A model generated the notes under the pieces. That model did not search any database. It worked only from the letters and a program-made list of their open reading frames with translations, and had not been told where the DNA came from. A program made the translations under genes and the position numbers. DNA of 64,000 bases from positions 62,001 through 126,000 of the forward strand of contig NZ_JARZAG010000004.1 in assembly GCF_029892155.1 (NCBI RefSeq), read 5' to 3'. Shown piece by piece: positions 50,630-58,766 of this stretch (the first letter of the stretch is position 1; each line of letters begins with the position of its first letter). Source of the DNA: Kitasatospora sp. GAS204B. GTDB lineage: Bacteria; Actinomycetota; Actinomycetes; Streptomycetales; Streptomycetaceae.

Positions 50630-52150
50630 GTGCCTGCTGAGACCTCGACCCTCACGCGCCCCGCCGCGCTTGCCGCGCGGGTCTCCGAGCACGTCCGCAC
50701 GGGGTACTGGACCCGGGTGGTCCCGGTGCTGGCCGTGCTGGCGACCCTGACCCACATCCCGTCCTTCCTGCGGCCGGTCTGGAGCCCCGACGAGGGCTAC
50801 CTGGCCACCCAGGCCCGGATGCTCGCCGACGGCGGCGTGCTCTACGACACCGTGGTGGACCGCAAGCCGCCGCTGCTGCCCTGGCTCTACGAGGCCTGCT
50901 TCTCGGTCTTCGGCTCGCTCTCGCTCTGGCCGCTGCGCACCCTGGCGATCGTGGCGCACCTGGTCACCGCCGTGCTGCTGGCCTCGCTCGCGCGCGGCCG
51001 CTGGGGCAATCGCGCCGGCGCCGCGGCCGGGGTGCTCTACCTGATGCTCTCCATCGGGCTCTCGCCCGAGGACACCCAGGCGGCGACCTTCGAGGTCTTC
51101 ATGCTGCCCGCGATGGTGGCCGCCTTCCGCTACGCCGAGCGGCGGCGCTGGCTGGCCGCCGGGATCGCGGTGGCGGTCTGCTCGCTGACCAAGCAGACCG
51201 GCGGCGCGGTGCTGCTGCCGGTGCTCTGGATGCTCTTCCAGGACGCCCGGCTGCGCGCCGTGCCGTGGCGGAGCGCGCTGGCCAAGGTCGGGTTCGGCTT
51301 CGCGCTGCCGATAGCGATCGTCGCGGTGATCCTCACCAAGCCCAAGGGCTTCCTCTTCTGGGTGGTCACCGGCAGCGGCGACTACGCCTCGCTGAACGGC
51401 GACTGGTTGCAGATGCTCGGCCGGGCGCTGGGCAACTCGGCGATCCTGCTGGCGGCCGGCCTCGGCTTCCTCTTCCCGCTCGGCCACCGGGTCTGGCTGC
51501 GCTACCGCACCGGGCGGCCGCTGCCGACCCGTGGCGAGTCCCACGGCGCGGCCAGCGACCTGTGGGTCTGGCTCTTCTCCTCGGTGGTCGCGGTGGCCAC
51601 CGGCTTCCACTTCTTCGGCCACTACTACCTGCAGCTGATGCCGCCGCTGGTGCTGCTCGGGGTCGGCGCGGTCTCGGTCTCGGCGATCCGCTGGAAGCCG
51701 GTGCTGGTCTACAGCTCGGTGGCCTGCACGACCTTCTGGGCGCTCGCGGTGGCCTGGCCGGGCGAGCAGATGAGCCAGAACAACCAGGTGGCCACGGCGG
51801 TCGCCGAGCGCAGCACGCCCAAGGACACCGTGCTGGTCTGGGGCATGCACCCCGAGCTCTACTGGCTCTCCGACCGCAAGCCGGCCACCCGCTACCTGAC
51901 CGCCGGGTTCCTGACCAACTTCAGCGGTGGCAAGGGCAGCGTGGACGTCGGCGAGCAGTACAGCGTGCCGGACGCCTGGCAGACCTTCGACAAGGAGTTG
52001 TCCAACGGGCTGCCCGCGGTCGTGGTGGACGACTCCGGCAGCGCGCCCTACCAGCCCTCCCAGGTGCCGGCGATCGAGAACCTGCTGGACACCCACTACC
52101 AGGTGGTCGGCGCCTACGGCGACGCGATGGTCTACCGCCTGAAGAAGTAG
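50630..52150 (+). CDS. Membrane glycosyltransferase-like protein (ArnT/GT39 family)
   Basis: A 506-residue protein with about eleven helices. The first extracytoplasmic loop has the DE pair of GT-C enzymes in WSPDEGYLATQARM, followed by DRKPPLLPWLYE and a helix with LTKQTGGAVLLP. The C-terminus is a soluble outside domain (VLVWGMHPELYWLSDRKPATRYL ... PAVVVDDSG). Such proteins transfer lipid-linked sugars to surface acceptors; donor and acceptor are unknown. The GTG start at 50630 follows a -10 box by 7 nt. A TTG at 50621 would be inside the -10 element. Confidence 0.85.
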   Translation: MPAETSTLTRPAALAARVSEHVRTGYWTRVVPVLAVLATLTHIPSFLRPVWSPDEGYLATQARMLADGGVLYDTVVDRKPPLLPWLYEACFSVFGSLSLWPLRTLAIVAHLVTAVLLASLARGRWGNRAGAAAGVLYLMLSIGLSPEDTQAATFEVFMLPAMVAAFRYAERRRWLAAGIAVAVCSLTKQTGGAVLLPVLWMLFQDARLRAVPWRSALAKVGFGFALPIAIVAVILTKPKGFLFWVVTGSGDYASLNGDWLQMLGRALGNSAILLAAGLGFLFPLGHRVWLRYRTGRPLPTRGESHGAASDLWVWLFSSVVAVATGFHFFGHYYLQLMPPLVLLGVGAVSVSAIRWKPVLVYSSVACTTFWALAVAWPGEQMSQNNQVATAVAERSTPKDTVLVWGMHPELYWLSDRKPATRYLTAGFLTNFSGGKGSVDVGEQYSVPDAWQTFDKELSNGLPAVVVDDSGSAPYQPSQVPAIENLLDTHYQVVGAYGDAMVYRLKK

Positions 52151-52154
52151 GCCG

Positions 52155-52199
52155 CAGCAGTGAGCCGCCGACCCACGGGGGGTCGACGGCTCACTGCTG
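52155..52199. terminator. Long stem-loop terminator
   Basis: A 20-bp stem with a single C-A mismatch (52155-52174 with 52180-52199) and a 5-nt loop lies 5 bp after the glycosyltransferase stop, facing the convergent SPW gene. Confidence 0.85.
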
Positions 52200-52211
52200 G
52201 GTCACTGCCGG

Positions 52212-52655
52212 TCAGCGTCGGCGGCTACCGAGCACCATGCCGGCGGCGGTGAAGGCGAGCAGGCAGGTCAGACCGCCGACCACCACCTGGTTCCAGATCA
52301 TTCCCCTGGTCGCCGTGTGCCCCACGGTCACCACCCAGGGGGAGATGATCAGGAACACGCCGGTCGCGGCCATCGCCCAGGTCAGCCCGAACATCCGGGC
52401 CGGGGCGAGGGTGAGGCCGAGTCCGAGCGCGGCGATGCCGATCCCGAGGATCAGGTTGCAGATCGTCAGTTCGTGGCTGGCGGCGCTGAAGTGCACCACG
52501 TAGGGCGAGATGGCCAGGTAGAGGCCGGCGAGCACGACGAGCCCGTCGACGGCGACTCCCTGCGGTCCGTCCATCATGCGTGCGTACCGGGTCCGCATCT
52601 CCGCAATGTCGGGATGGGTGGAGAGGTCACCGGTTCGATGTGAGACGTCGGCCAT
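52212..52655 (-). CDS. SPW-repeat membrane protein
   Basis: A 147-residue membrane protein with four helices. Two SPW motifs (AISPYVVHF and IISPWVVTV) lie at the end of helices one and three, giving a duplicated two-helix unit typical of this family. Function is unknown. A strong GGAGG lies 8 nt before the ATG. The upstream promoter region (52656-52757) is AT-rich (TAAAAGTATTATG), unlike most of the window, suggesting an alternative sigma factor or a bent promoter. Confidence 0.88.
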   Translation of the reverse strand: MADVSHRTGDLSTHPDIAEMRTRYARMMDGPQGVAVDGLVVLAGLYLAISPYVVHFSAASHELTICNLILGIGIAALGLGLTLAPARMFGLTWAMAATGVFLIISPWVVTVGHTATRGMIWNQVVVGGLTCLLAFTAAGMVLGSRRR

Positions 52656-52757
52656 ACGACTCGCCTCCTTCGGTGTGCAAGTCCGATCTCGCTTGGCCTA
52701 AAAGTATTATGCGCTTTGTCCTCATTTGATGTATACCGATGGGGTTCAGGCATGCGA

Positions 52758-52792
52758 AAGGGCGGCCCGCTCGGATCGAGCGGGCCGCCCTT
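52758..52792 (-). terminator. Stem-loop terminator of the fadA-fadB operon
   Basis: A perfect 16-bp stem (52758-52773 with 52777-52792) with a 3-nt loop lies 31 bp after the fadB stop. The stem ends in AA/TT pairs, giving a short U-run. Confidence 0.85.
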
Positions 52793-52823
52793 CAGGCGTT
52801 CAGGCGCTGTCGCGGGCGCGGTC

Positions 52824-54950
52824 TCAGACCGGCACGCTGGCCAGGCCGGGGGCCAGGAACTTCTTGCCGTTCACCCGCTCGGCGACACCCTCGCGGTCCA
52901 GGTACGGGGTGATCCCGCCCAGGTGGAAGGGCCAGCCGGCGCCGGTGATCATGCACAGGTCGATGTCCTGCGCCTCGCCGACGACGCCCTCGTCCAGCAT
53001 CAGGCCGATCTCCTGCGCGACGGCGGAGAGCGCCCGGTCCCGGACCTGATCCTCGGTCAGCGCGCTGTCGCCGAAGGAGAGCAGCTCCAGCACCTCGGGG
53101 TCGAGGACCTGCTTGCCGTCCTGCCAGATGTAGAAGCCGCGCTTGCCGGCCTTGACCACCTCGGCAAGGTTCTCGGAGACGGTGAACCGCTCCGGGAAGG
53201 CGCCGTGCAGGGTCTCCGAGACGTGCAGCGCGATGGCCGGGCCGACCAGCTCGAGCAGCGCGATCGGGGACATCGGCAGGCCGAGCGGCTGGACGGCCGC
53301 CTCGACGGTCTCGAACGAGGTGCCCTCGTCGATGATGTTCTGGATCTCGCCCATGAAGCGGGTCAGGATCCGGTTCACCACGAACGCCGGGGCGTCCTTG
53401 GCCAGGACGGCGGTCTTCTTCAGCTTCTTGGCCACGCCGAAGGCGGTGGCCAGCGAGGCGTCGTCGGTCTTCTCGGCCCGGACGATCTCCAGCAGCGGCA
53501 GGATCGCGACCGGGTTGAAGAAGTGGAAGCCGACCACGCGCTCCGGGTGCTGCAGCTTGGAGGCCATCTCGGTGACCGAGAGCGAGGAGGTGTTGGTCGC
53601 CAGGATGGTGGTCGGCGAGACCACCGCCTCCAGCTCGGCGAAGACGTTCTGCTTGACGCCCATCTCCTCGAACACGGCCTCGATCACGAAGTCCGCGTCG
53701 CCGAACGCCGTCGCCTTGTCCAGGTGACCGCTGACCAGGCCCTTGAGCTTGTTGGCCTTGTCGCCGCCGATCCGGCCCTTGGCCAGCAGCTTGTCGACCT
53801 CGGCGTGCACGTAGCCCACGCCCTTGTCGATCCGCGCCTGGTCGATGTCGGTGAGCACCACCGGCACCTCCAGGCGGCGCGCGAAGAGCAGCGCCAGCTG
53901 AGAGGCCATCAGACCGGCGCCGACCACGCCGACCTTGGTGACCGGGCGGGCCAGCGACTTGTCCGGGGCGCCGAACGGGCGCTTGGCCCGGCGCTGCACC
54001 AGGTTGAAGGCGTAGATGCCGGCCCGCAGCTCGCCGCCCATGATCAGGTCGGCCAGCGCGGCGTCCTCGGCGTCGAAGCCCTGCTGCAGGTCGCCGTTCT
54101 TGGCGGCGGCCATGATGTCCAGCGCGCGGTAGGCGGCCGGCGCGGCGCCGTGCACCTTGGCGTCGGCGACGGCGCGGCCCCAGGCGATGCACTGGTCCCA
54201 GTTCTCGCCGCGGTCGATCTCCGGGCGCTCGACGACCGTCTCGCCCTTGAGGACCTTGGCGGCCCAGAGGATCGACTGCTCCAGGAAGTCGGCCGGCTCG
54301 AAGATCGCGTCCGCGATGCCGAGCTCGAACACCTCCTTGCCCTTGAGCTGCTTGTTCTGGCTCATCGAGTTCTCGATGATGACCTTGACCGCGTTGGCCG
54401 GGCCGACCAGGTTCGGCAGGATGGTGCAGCCGCCCCAGCCGGGGACCAGGCCGAGGAAGACCTCGGGCAGCGAGAAGGCCGGCAGGCCCGAGCTGACGGT
54501 GCGGTAGGTGCAGTGCAGACCGATCTCCACACCGCCGCCCATCGCGGCGCCGTTGTAGAAGGTGAAGCTCGGCACCGGCAGCGCGGCGATCCGCTTGAAG
54601 ACCTCGTGGCCCCCCTTGCCGATGGCCAGCGCGTCGCCGTGCTCCTTGAGCAGCTCGACGCCCTTGAGGTCGGCGCCGACCGCGAAGATGAACGGCTTGC
54701 CGGTGATCGCCACGGCGACGATCTTGCCGTCGGCGGCCTCGGCCTCGACCTGGTCCAGCGCCTCGGAGAGCTTCAGCAGCGAGCCCGGGCCGAAGGTGGT
54801 CGGCTTGGTGTGGTCGAAGCCGTTGTCCAGGGTGATCAGCGCCAGCTTGCCGGCCTGCAGCGGCAGGTCCAGGTGGCGCACGTGCGCGGTGGTGACGACC
54901 TCGCCGGGGAACAGCTCGGCGCCGCGCTTGAGCAGCTCAGTCGTGGTCAC
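52824..54950 (-). CDS. fadB: Fatty-acid oxidation multifunctional protein (enoyl-CoA hydratase / 3-hydroxyacyl-CoA dehydrogenase)
   Basis: A 708-residue fusion. The N-terminal crotonase domain has FAVGADLKGVELL, FYNGAAMGGGVEIGLHC and the oxyanion/EVFLGLVPGWGG motif. The dehydrogenase half has the NAD-binding GVVGAGLMASQLA, NTSSLSVTEMA and FHFFNP motifs, followed by two C-terminal domains. It catalyses hydration and oxidation of enoyl-CoA in beta-oxidation. The GTG overlaps the thiolase stop (GTGA), so the two are coupled. Gene order thiolase then alpha subunit matches S. coelicolor SCO6027-SCO6026. Confidence 0.94.
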   Translation of the reverse strand: MTTTELLKRGAELFPGEVVTTAHVRHLDLPLQAGKLALITLDNGFDHTKPTTFGPGSLLKLSEALDQVEAEAADGKIVAVAITGKPFIFAVGADLKGVELLKEHGDALAIGKGGHEVFKRIAALPVPSFTFYNGAAMGGGVEIGLHCTYRTVSSGLPAFSLPEVFLGLVPGWGGCTILPNLVGPANAVKVIIENSMSQNKQLKGKEVFELGIADAIFEPADFLEQSILWAAKVLKGETVVERPEIDRGENWDQCIAWGRAVADAKVHGAAPAAYRALDIMAAAKNGDLQQGFDAEDAALADLIMGGELRAGIYAFNLVQRRAKRPFGAPDKSLARPVTKVGVVGAGLMASQLALLFARRLEVPVVLTDIDQARIDKGVGYVHAEVDKLLAKGRIGGDKANKLKGLVSGHLDKATAFGDADFVIEAVFEEMGVKQNVFAELEAVVSPTTILATNTSSLSVTEMASKLQHPERVVGFHFFNPVAILPLLEIVRAEKTDDASLATAFGVAKKLKKTAVLAKDAPAFVVNRILTRFMGEIQNIIDEGTSFETVEAAVQPLGLPMSPIALLELVGPAIALHVSETLHGAFPERFTVSENLAEVVKAGKRGFYIWQDGKQVLDPEVLELLSFGDSALTEDQVRDRALSAVAQEIGLMLDEGVVGEAQDIDLCMITGAGWPFHLGGITPYLDREGVAERVNGKKFLAPGLASVPV

Positions 54951-56167
54951 TTGGTGCTCCCAGAGAAGTGCGGGTTCTCCCAGATGACGGTCGCGCCCAT
55001 GCCGAACCCGATGCACATGGTGGTCAGGCCGTAGCGGACGTCCGGGCGCTGCTCGAAGCGGCGGGCCAGCTGGTTCATCAGGCGCACGCCCGAGGAGGCC
55101 AGCGGGTGGCCGAACGCGATCGCGCCGCCGAACGGGTTGACCCGCTCGTCGTCGTCGGCGATGCCGTAGTGGTCCAGGAAGGCCAGCACCTGCACGGCGA
55201 ACGCCTCGTTGACCTCGAACGCGCCGATGTCCTCGATCGTCAGGCCGGCCTTGGCCAGCGCCTTCTCGGTCGCCGGCACCGGACCGATGCCCATGACCTC
55301 GGGCTCCACGCCCGCGAAGGCGAAGTCGACCAGGCGCATCTTGATCGGCAGGCCGAGCTCCTCGGCCACGTCCTCGGCGGCCAGCAGCGAGGCGGTGGCA
55401 CCGTCGTTGAGACCGGCCGAGTTGCCCGCGGTGATGTTGCCGTGCGGGCGGAACGGGGTCTTGAGGTTCGCCAGCGACTCCATCGTGGTGCCCGGGCGCA
55501 TCGGCTCGTCAGTGGTCGACAGGCCCCAACCGGTCTCGCCGACCTCGGGGTTGGTGTTGCGGATCGCGATCGGCACCAGGTCGGGCTGGATGTCGCCGTT
55601 GGCGTAGGCCTTGGCGGCCTTCTCCTGGGAGCGCACCGCGTAGGCGTCGCAGCGCTCCTTGGTGATGTGCGGGAACCGGTCGTGCAGGTTCTCCGCGGTC
55701 ATGCCCATGAAGAGGGCGGACTCGTCGACCAGCTTCTCGGAGACGAAGCGGGGGTTCGGGTCGACGCCCTCGCCCATCGGGTGACGGCCCATGTGCTCGA
55801 CGCCACCGGCGACGACGATGTCGTACGCGCCGAAGGCGATGCCGCTCGCGGTGGTGGTGACGGCGGTCAGCGCGCCGGCGCACATCCGGTCGATGGCGTA
55901 GCCGGGGACCGACTTCGGCAGGCCGGCGAGCAGGGCGGCGGTGCGGCCGATGGTCAGACCCTGGTCGCCGATCTGCGTGGTGGCCGCGACGGCGACCTCG
56001 TCGATCCGCTCGACGGGCAGGTTCGGGTTGCGGCGCACGAGCTCCCGGATGCACTTGACGACCATGTCGTCGGCGCGGGTCTCGTGGTAGATGCCCTTCG
56101 GGCCGGCCTTGCCGAACGGGGTGCGGACGCCGTCAACGAAGACGACGTCCCTCGCGGTACGAGGCAC
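54947..56167 (-). CDS. fadA: Acetyl-CoA acyltransferase (thiolase)
   Basis: A 406-residue thiolase. The nucleophile Cys is in IDRMCAGALTAV; NEAFAVQ, GHPLASSGVRLMNQL and the second Cys in TMCIGFGMG complete the active site. It cleaves 3-ketoacyl-CoA, the final step of beta-oxidation, with the FadB subunit encoded next. The GTG start giving PRTARDVVFVDGVRTP follows GGGAGGAG; upstream MSPGRRAPV is out of homologous range. A TetR-like palindrome lies about 90-100 bp upstream. Confidence 0.94.
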   Translation of the reverse strand: MPRTARDVVFVDGVRTPFGKAGPKGIYHETRADDMVVKCIRELVRRNPNLPVERIDEVAVAATTQIGDQGLTIGRTAALLAGLPKSVPGYAIDRMCAGALTAVTTTASGIAFGAYDIVVAGGVEHMGRHPMGEGVDPNPRFVSEKLVDESALFMGMTAENLHDRFPHITKERCDAYAVRSQEKAAKAYANGDIQPDLVPIAIRNTNPEVGETGWGLSTTDEPMRPGTTMESLANLKTPFRPHGNITAGNSAGLNDGATASLLAAEDVAEELGLPIKMRLVDFAFAGVEPEVMGIGPVPATEKALAKAGLTIEDIGAFEVNEAFAVQVLAFLDHYGIADDDERVNPFGGAIAFGHPLASSGVRLMNQLARRFEQRPDVRYGLTTMCIGFGMGATVIWENPHFSGSTK

Positions 56168-56255
56168 GGGGGCTCTCCTCCCAGGGGACATGGCATGGTG
56201 CGCAGAGACGCGCTCGCACGGAGTCGCACGGAGCAGCGCTGCTTCACGGTCATGC

Positions 56256-56267
56256 TACTGGTCGGTA
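56256..56267 (-). promoter_or_regulatory. Candidate TetR-type operator upstream of fadA
   Basis: TACTGGTCGGTA is an imperfect palindrome (8 of 12) followed by ACC, similar to operators of TetR-type fatty-acid regulators of actinobacteria. On the minus strand TAGCAT overlaps it as a possible -10 element. Confidence 0.35.
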
Positions 56268-56356
56268 ACCAACTTGCCCAGGGCCGGGCCCCGCCGGCCC
56301 GGTGTGTCCCCCGCCACGTGCGGCCTTGCCCCCGGGCGCGTCCCCGAGCCCCGCCG

Positions 56357-57601
56357 CTACGCCGGCGGCTGTGCCGCCGCCAGGAAGGCCTCGGCCACCA
56401 CCGGGGCCACCAGTTCGACCTGCCAGCGCCGGGCGCCCAGCGCCCGCAGCGCGCCGGCCACGGCGGGTGCGGTGGCCTCGGTGGGCGGCTCCCAGGAGAC
56501 CCGGCGGATCAGGTCCGGGGTGATCAGGTTCTCAGCCGGCAGGTGGTGCTGCTCGGCCAGCTCGGTCACCGCGGCGCGGGCCCCGGCGAGCCGGGCGGCG
56601 GCCACCGGGTCCTTCTCGGCCCAGGCCCGCGGCGGCGGCGGACCCTCGTGCGGGGCGGCGGCCGGCGGGAGCTGCGCCTCCGGGACCGCCCGGGCCCGGT
56701 CGAGCGCGGCCAGCCAGTGCTCCAGCTGCCGCCGGTGCACCCGGGGGCCGAAGCCCTGGAGGTTCTGCAGCGTCTGCACGGTGGTCGGCATGGCCAGCGC
56801 GGCCGACACGATCGCCGCGTCCGAGAGCACCCGCCCCGGCGAGACGTCCCGCTCCTGCGCCTGCTTGTCCCGGGCCTGCCACAGCTCGCGGACGGCCGCC
56901 AACTGCCGGCGCCGGCGCACCTTGTGCAGGCCGGAGGTGCGCCGCCAGGGGTCCACCCGGGGCGCCGGGCGCGGGGCGGCGGCGATCGAGGCGAACTCCT
57001 CCAGTGCCCAGTCGAGCTTGCCCTGGGCGTCCAGCTCCCGCTCGAGTGCGTCGCGCAGCTCGACCAGCACCTCGACGTCCAGAGCCGCGTAGCGCAGCCA
57101 GGGCTCGGGCAGCGGGCGGGTGGACCAGTCCACCGCCGAGTGCTCCTTGGCCAGCGTGTAGCCGAGCACGCTCTCGGTCATCGGCCCCAGGCCCACCCGG
57201 GCGAACCCGGCGATCCGGCCCGCGAGTTCGGTGTCGAAGAGCCGCTGCGGCCGCATCCCGACCTCGGCCAGGCAGGGCAGGTCCTGGGTCGCCGCGTGCA
57301 CCACCCACTCGGCGTCCGCCAGCGCCGTCCCGAGGCCGCTCAGGTCGGGGCAGGCGATCGGGTCGATCAGCGCGGTGCCGGCGCCGGCCCGGCGCAGCTG
57401 GATCAGGTAGGCGCGCTGGCCGTAGCGGTAGCCGGAGGCCCGTTCGGCGTCGACGGCGACCGGTCCGGTCCCGCCCGCGAAAGCCTCGACCACGGCCGCC
57501 AGCGCGGCTTCGTCCGCCACCACGGGTGGCAGGCCTTCCCGCGGTTCGAGCAGCGGCACCGGGGCGGTCTCTAGGGCGATGGCTTCAGCGGCGTCGGTCA
57601 C
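56357..57601 (-). CDS. rnd: Ribonuclease D family 3'-5' exonuclease
   Basis: A 414-residue protein. The DEDD exonuclease domain has VAVDAERASGYRY (Asp and Glu), HAATQDLPCL (Asp) and the YAALDVEVL Tyr/Asp motif, so the catalytic set is complete. A C-terminal HRDC-like helical domain (~210-290, RVLSDAAIVSAAL) follows, then a Pro-rich stretch. It trims RNA 3' ends. GTG start; TACCCT 6 nt before it may be a -10 for a leaderless message. Confidence 0.93.
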   Translation of the reverse strand: MTDAAEAIALETAPVPLLEPREGLPPVVADEAALAAVVEAFAGGTGPVAVDAERASGYRYGQRAYLIQLRRAGAGTALIDPIACPDLSGLGTALADAEWVVHAATQDLPCLAEVGMRPQRLFDTELAGRIAGFARVGLGPMTESVLGYTLAKEHSAVDWSTRPLPEPWLRYAALDVEVLVELRDALERELDAQGKLDWALEEFASIAAAPRPAPRVDPWRRTSGLHKVRRRRQLAAVRELWQARDKQAQERDVSPGRVLSDAAIVSAALAMPTTVQTLQNLQGFGPRVHRRQLEHWLAALDRARAVPEAQLPPAAAPHEGPPPPRAWAEKDPVAAARLAGARAAVTELAEQHHLPAENLITPDLIRRVSWEPPTEATAPAVAGALRALGARRWQVELVAPVVAEAFLAAAQPPA

Positions 57602-57607
57602 CCCCCA

Positions 57608-57613
57608 AGGGTA
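57608..57613 (-). promoter_or_regulatory. Possible leaderless -10 element of the RNase D gene
   Basis: TACCCT (minus strand) is 6 nt before the GTG, with only a G-run between. The G-run could equally be a ribosome site, so confidence is low. Confidence 0.3.
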
Positions 57614-57670
57614 CGACGACCCCCGTCAGGGGGACCCTGCTCGGCGGTCGCGGAGCTGCCCGAACGCGCA

Positions 57671-57705
57671 CGGCGGTTCGGAGGAAACGTTCCTCCGGAC
57701 CGCCG
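57671..57705 (-). terminator. Stem-loop terminator of whiI
   Basis: A 16-bp stem with one G-T pair (57671-57686 with 57690-57705) and a 3-nt loop starts 10 bp after the whiI stop and lies before the RNase D gene. Confidence 0.85.
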
Positions 57706-57714
57706 CGCGGCCAC

Positions 57715-58431
57715 TCAGTGGATGATGCCGGTCCGCAGCGCGACGGCTACCATGCCGGCCCGGTCGCCGGTGCCCAGCTTGCGGGCGATCCGGGCCAGGT
57801 GGCTCTTCACGGTCAGCGCGGACAGGCCCATGGCCACACCGATCGCCTTGTTCGACTGCCCTTCGGCGACCAGCCGCAGCACCTCGACCTCACGGCCGGA
57901 CAGCTCGCGGTAGGCGGCCGGCGCGGCTCCCGGCGCACCGGGCGCACCGCCGGCGCCGGGGGCGCCCAGGTGACCGGGGCCGCCGGGCATCCCCGGGCGG
58001 CGCATCCGACCGGCCAGCCCGGCCGCGCCCAGCGGCATCCCCGGGCGGCCCGGCATCGCCATGTTGGTCCGGGTGCCGGTGACCACGTAGCCCTTGACGC
58101 CGCCGGCCAGCGCGCTGCGCACCGCGCCGATGTCGTCGGCGGCGGACAGCGCCAGGCCGTTGGGCCAGCCCGCCGCGCGGGTCTCGGCCAGGATGGTCAG
58201 GCCCGACCCGTCCGGCAGATGGACATCGGCCACGCAGATGTCGCGCGGGGTGGAGACCCGGGGGCGGGCCTCCGCGATCGAGGAGACCTCGATGACGTCG
58301 CGCACGCCGAGTGCCCACAGATGGCGGGTGACGGTGTTGCGGACCCGGGGGTCGGCGATCACCACCATCGCCGTGGGCTTGGTCGGGCGGTAGGCGACCA
58401 CGTTTGCGGGGTGCTCTAGCAGGACCGACAC
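57715..58431 (-). CDS. whiI: Sporulation regulator WhiI (atypical response regulator)
   Basis: A 238-residue LuxR-type regulator. The N-terminal receiver-like domain has only one of the usual acidic pair (D27), a central D69 and no TKPF-type Lys (VVTGT instead), so it probably is not phosphorylated. A Gly/Pro/Ala-rich linker (~123-170) leads to the HTH (ELSGREVEVLRLVAEGQSNKAIGVAMGLSALTVKSHLARIARKL). This matches WhiI, which pairs with BldM to drive late sporulation genes. Position between rnd and DUF3000/hemE agrees with SCO6029. GTG start with AGGAGG at 4 nt. Confidence 0.85.
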   Translation of the reverse strand: MSVLLEHPANVVAYRPTKPTAMVVIADPRVRNTVTRHLWALGVRDVIEVSSIAEARPRVSTPRDICVADVHLPDGSGLTILAETRAAGWPNGLALSAADDIGAVRSALAGGVKGYVVTGTRTNMAMPGRPGMPLGAAGLAGRMRRPGMPGGPGHLGAPGAGGAPGAPGAAPAAYRELSGREVEVLRLVAEGQSNKAIGVAMGLSALTVKSHLARIARKLGTGDRAGMVAVALRTGIIH

Positions 58432-58766
58432 CGTGCCTCCTGAGGGGAGTGGCGGACGGAACCCCGATGGGCGAAGGAGTCGGAGTGTTCCGTGTGTGGA
58501 AAGGGTCACAGACTGCTTCGGCATCATTCGTGCCCGGCTTTAGCGAATGATCACGATCTGGTGAGCCACAATACGGACAAATCGAGCGGAAGAATGGTTC
58601 GACATGCCCACGGATCGTCAGAAATCGATCAGAAACGGGATGAAACGATCAGTCGACGCTGGGTAGTTGACGCCTGATCACGGGTTTCGTCGCCCGGGGA
58701 TGCCCGGTGAGCAGCCCGGCGACCCGCCCGGGGGCGGGTGCGGGGCTCGCGGTGGGCCGTCAGCCT
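58432..58766. other. 335-bp gap containing the whiI promoter region
   Basis: No gene is supported between whiI and the end of DUF3000. It holds a sigma-WhiG-like promoter (58515-58542) and an AT-richer zone with four GATCA motifs (58549, 58627, 58647, 58676), two of them as CGATCAG exactly 20 bp apart. Confidence 0.65.
58515..58542 (-). promoter_or_regulatory. Sigma-WhiG-like promoter of whiI
   Basis: On the minus strand TAAA (58542-58539) is followed after 16 nt by GCCGAAGC (58522-58515). The FliA/WhiG consensus is TAAA-N15-GCCGATAA. The site is about 85 bp before the whiI GTG, and S. coelicolor whiI is known to need sigma-WhiG. Confidence 0.65.

Noticed and set aside
58432-58766. Small genes in the whiI upstream region
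   Set aside because: Only short frames with stop-prone AT-richer sequence exist; promoter motifs explain the region better.
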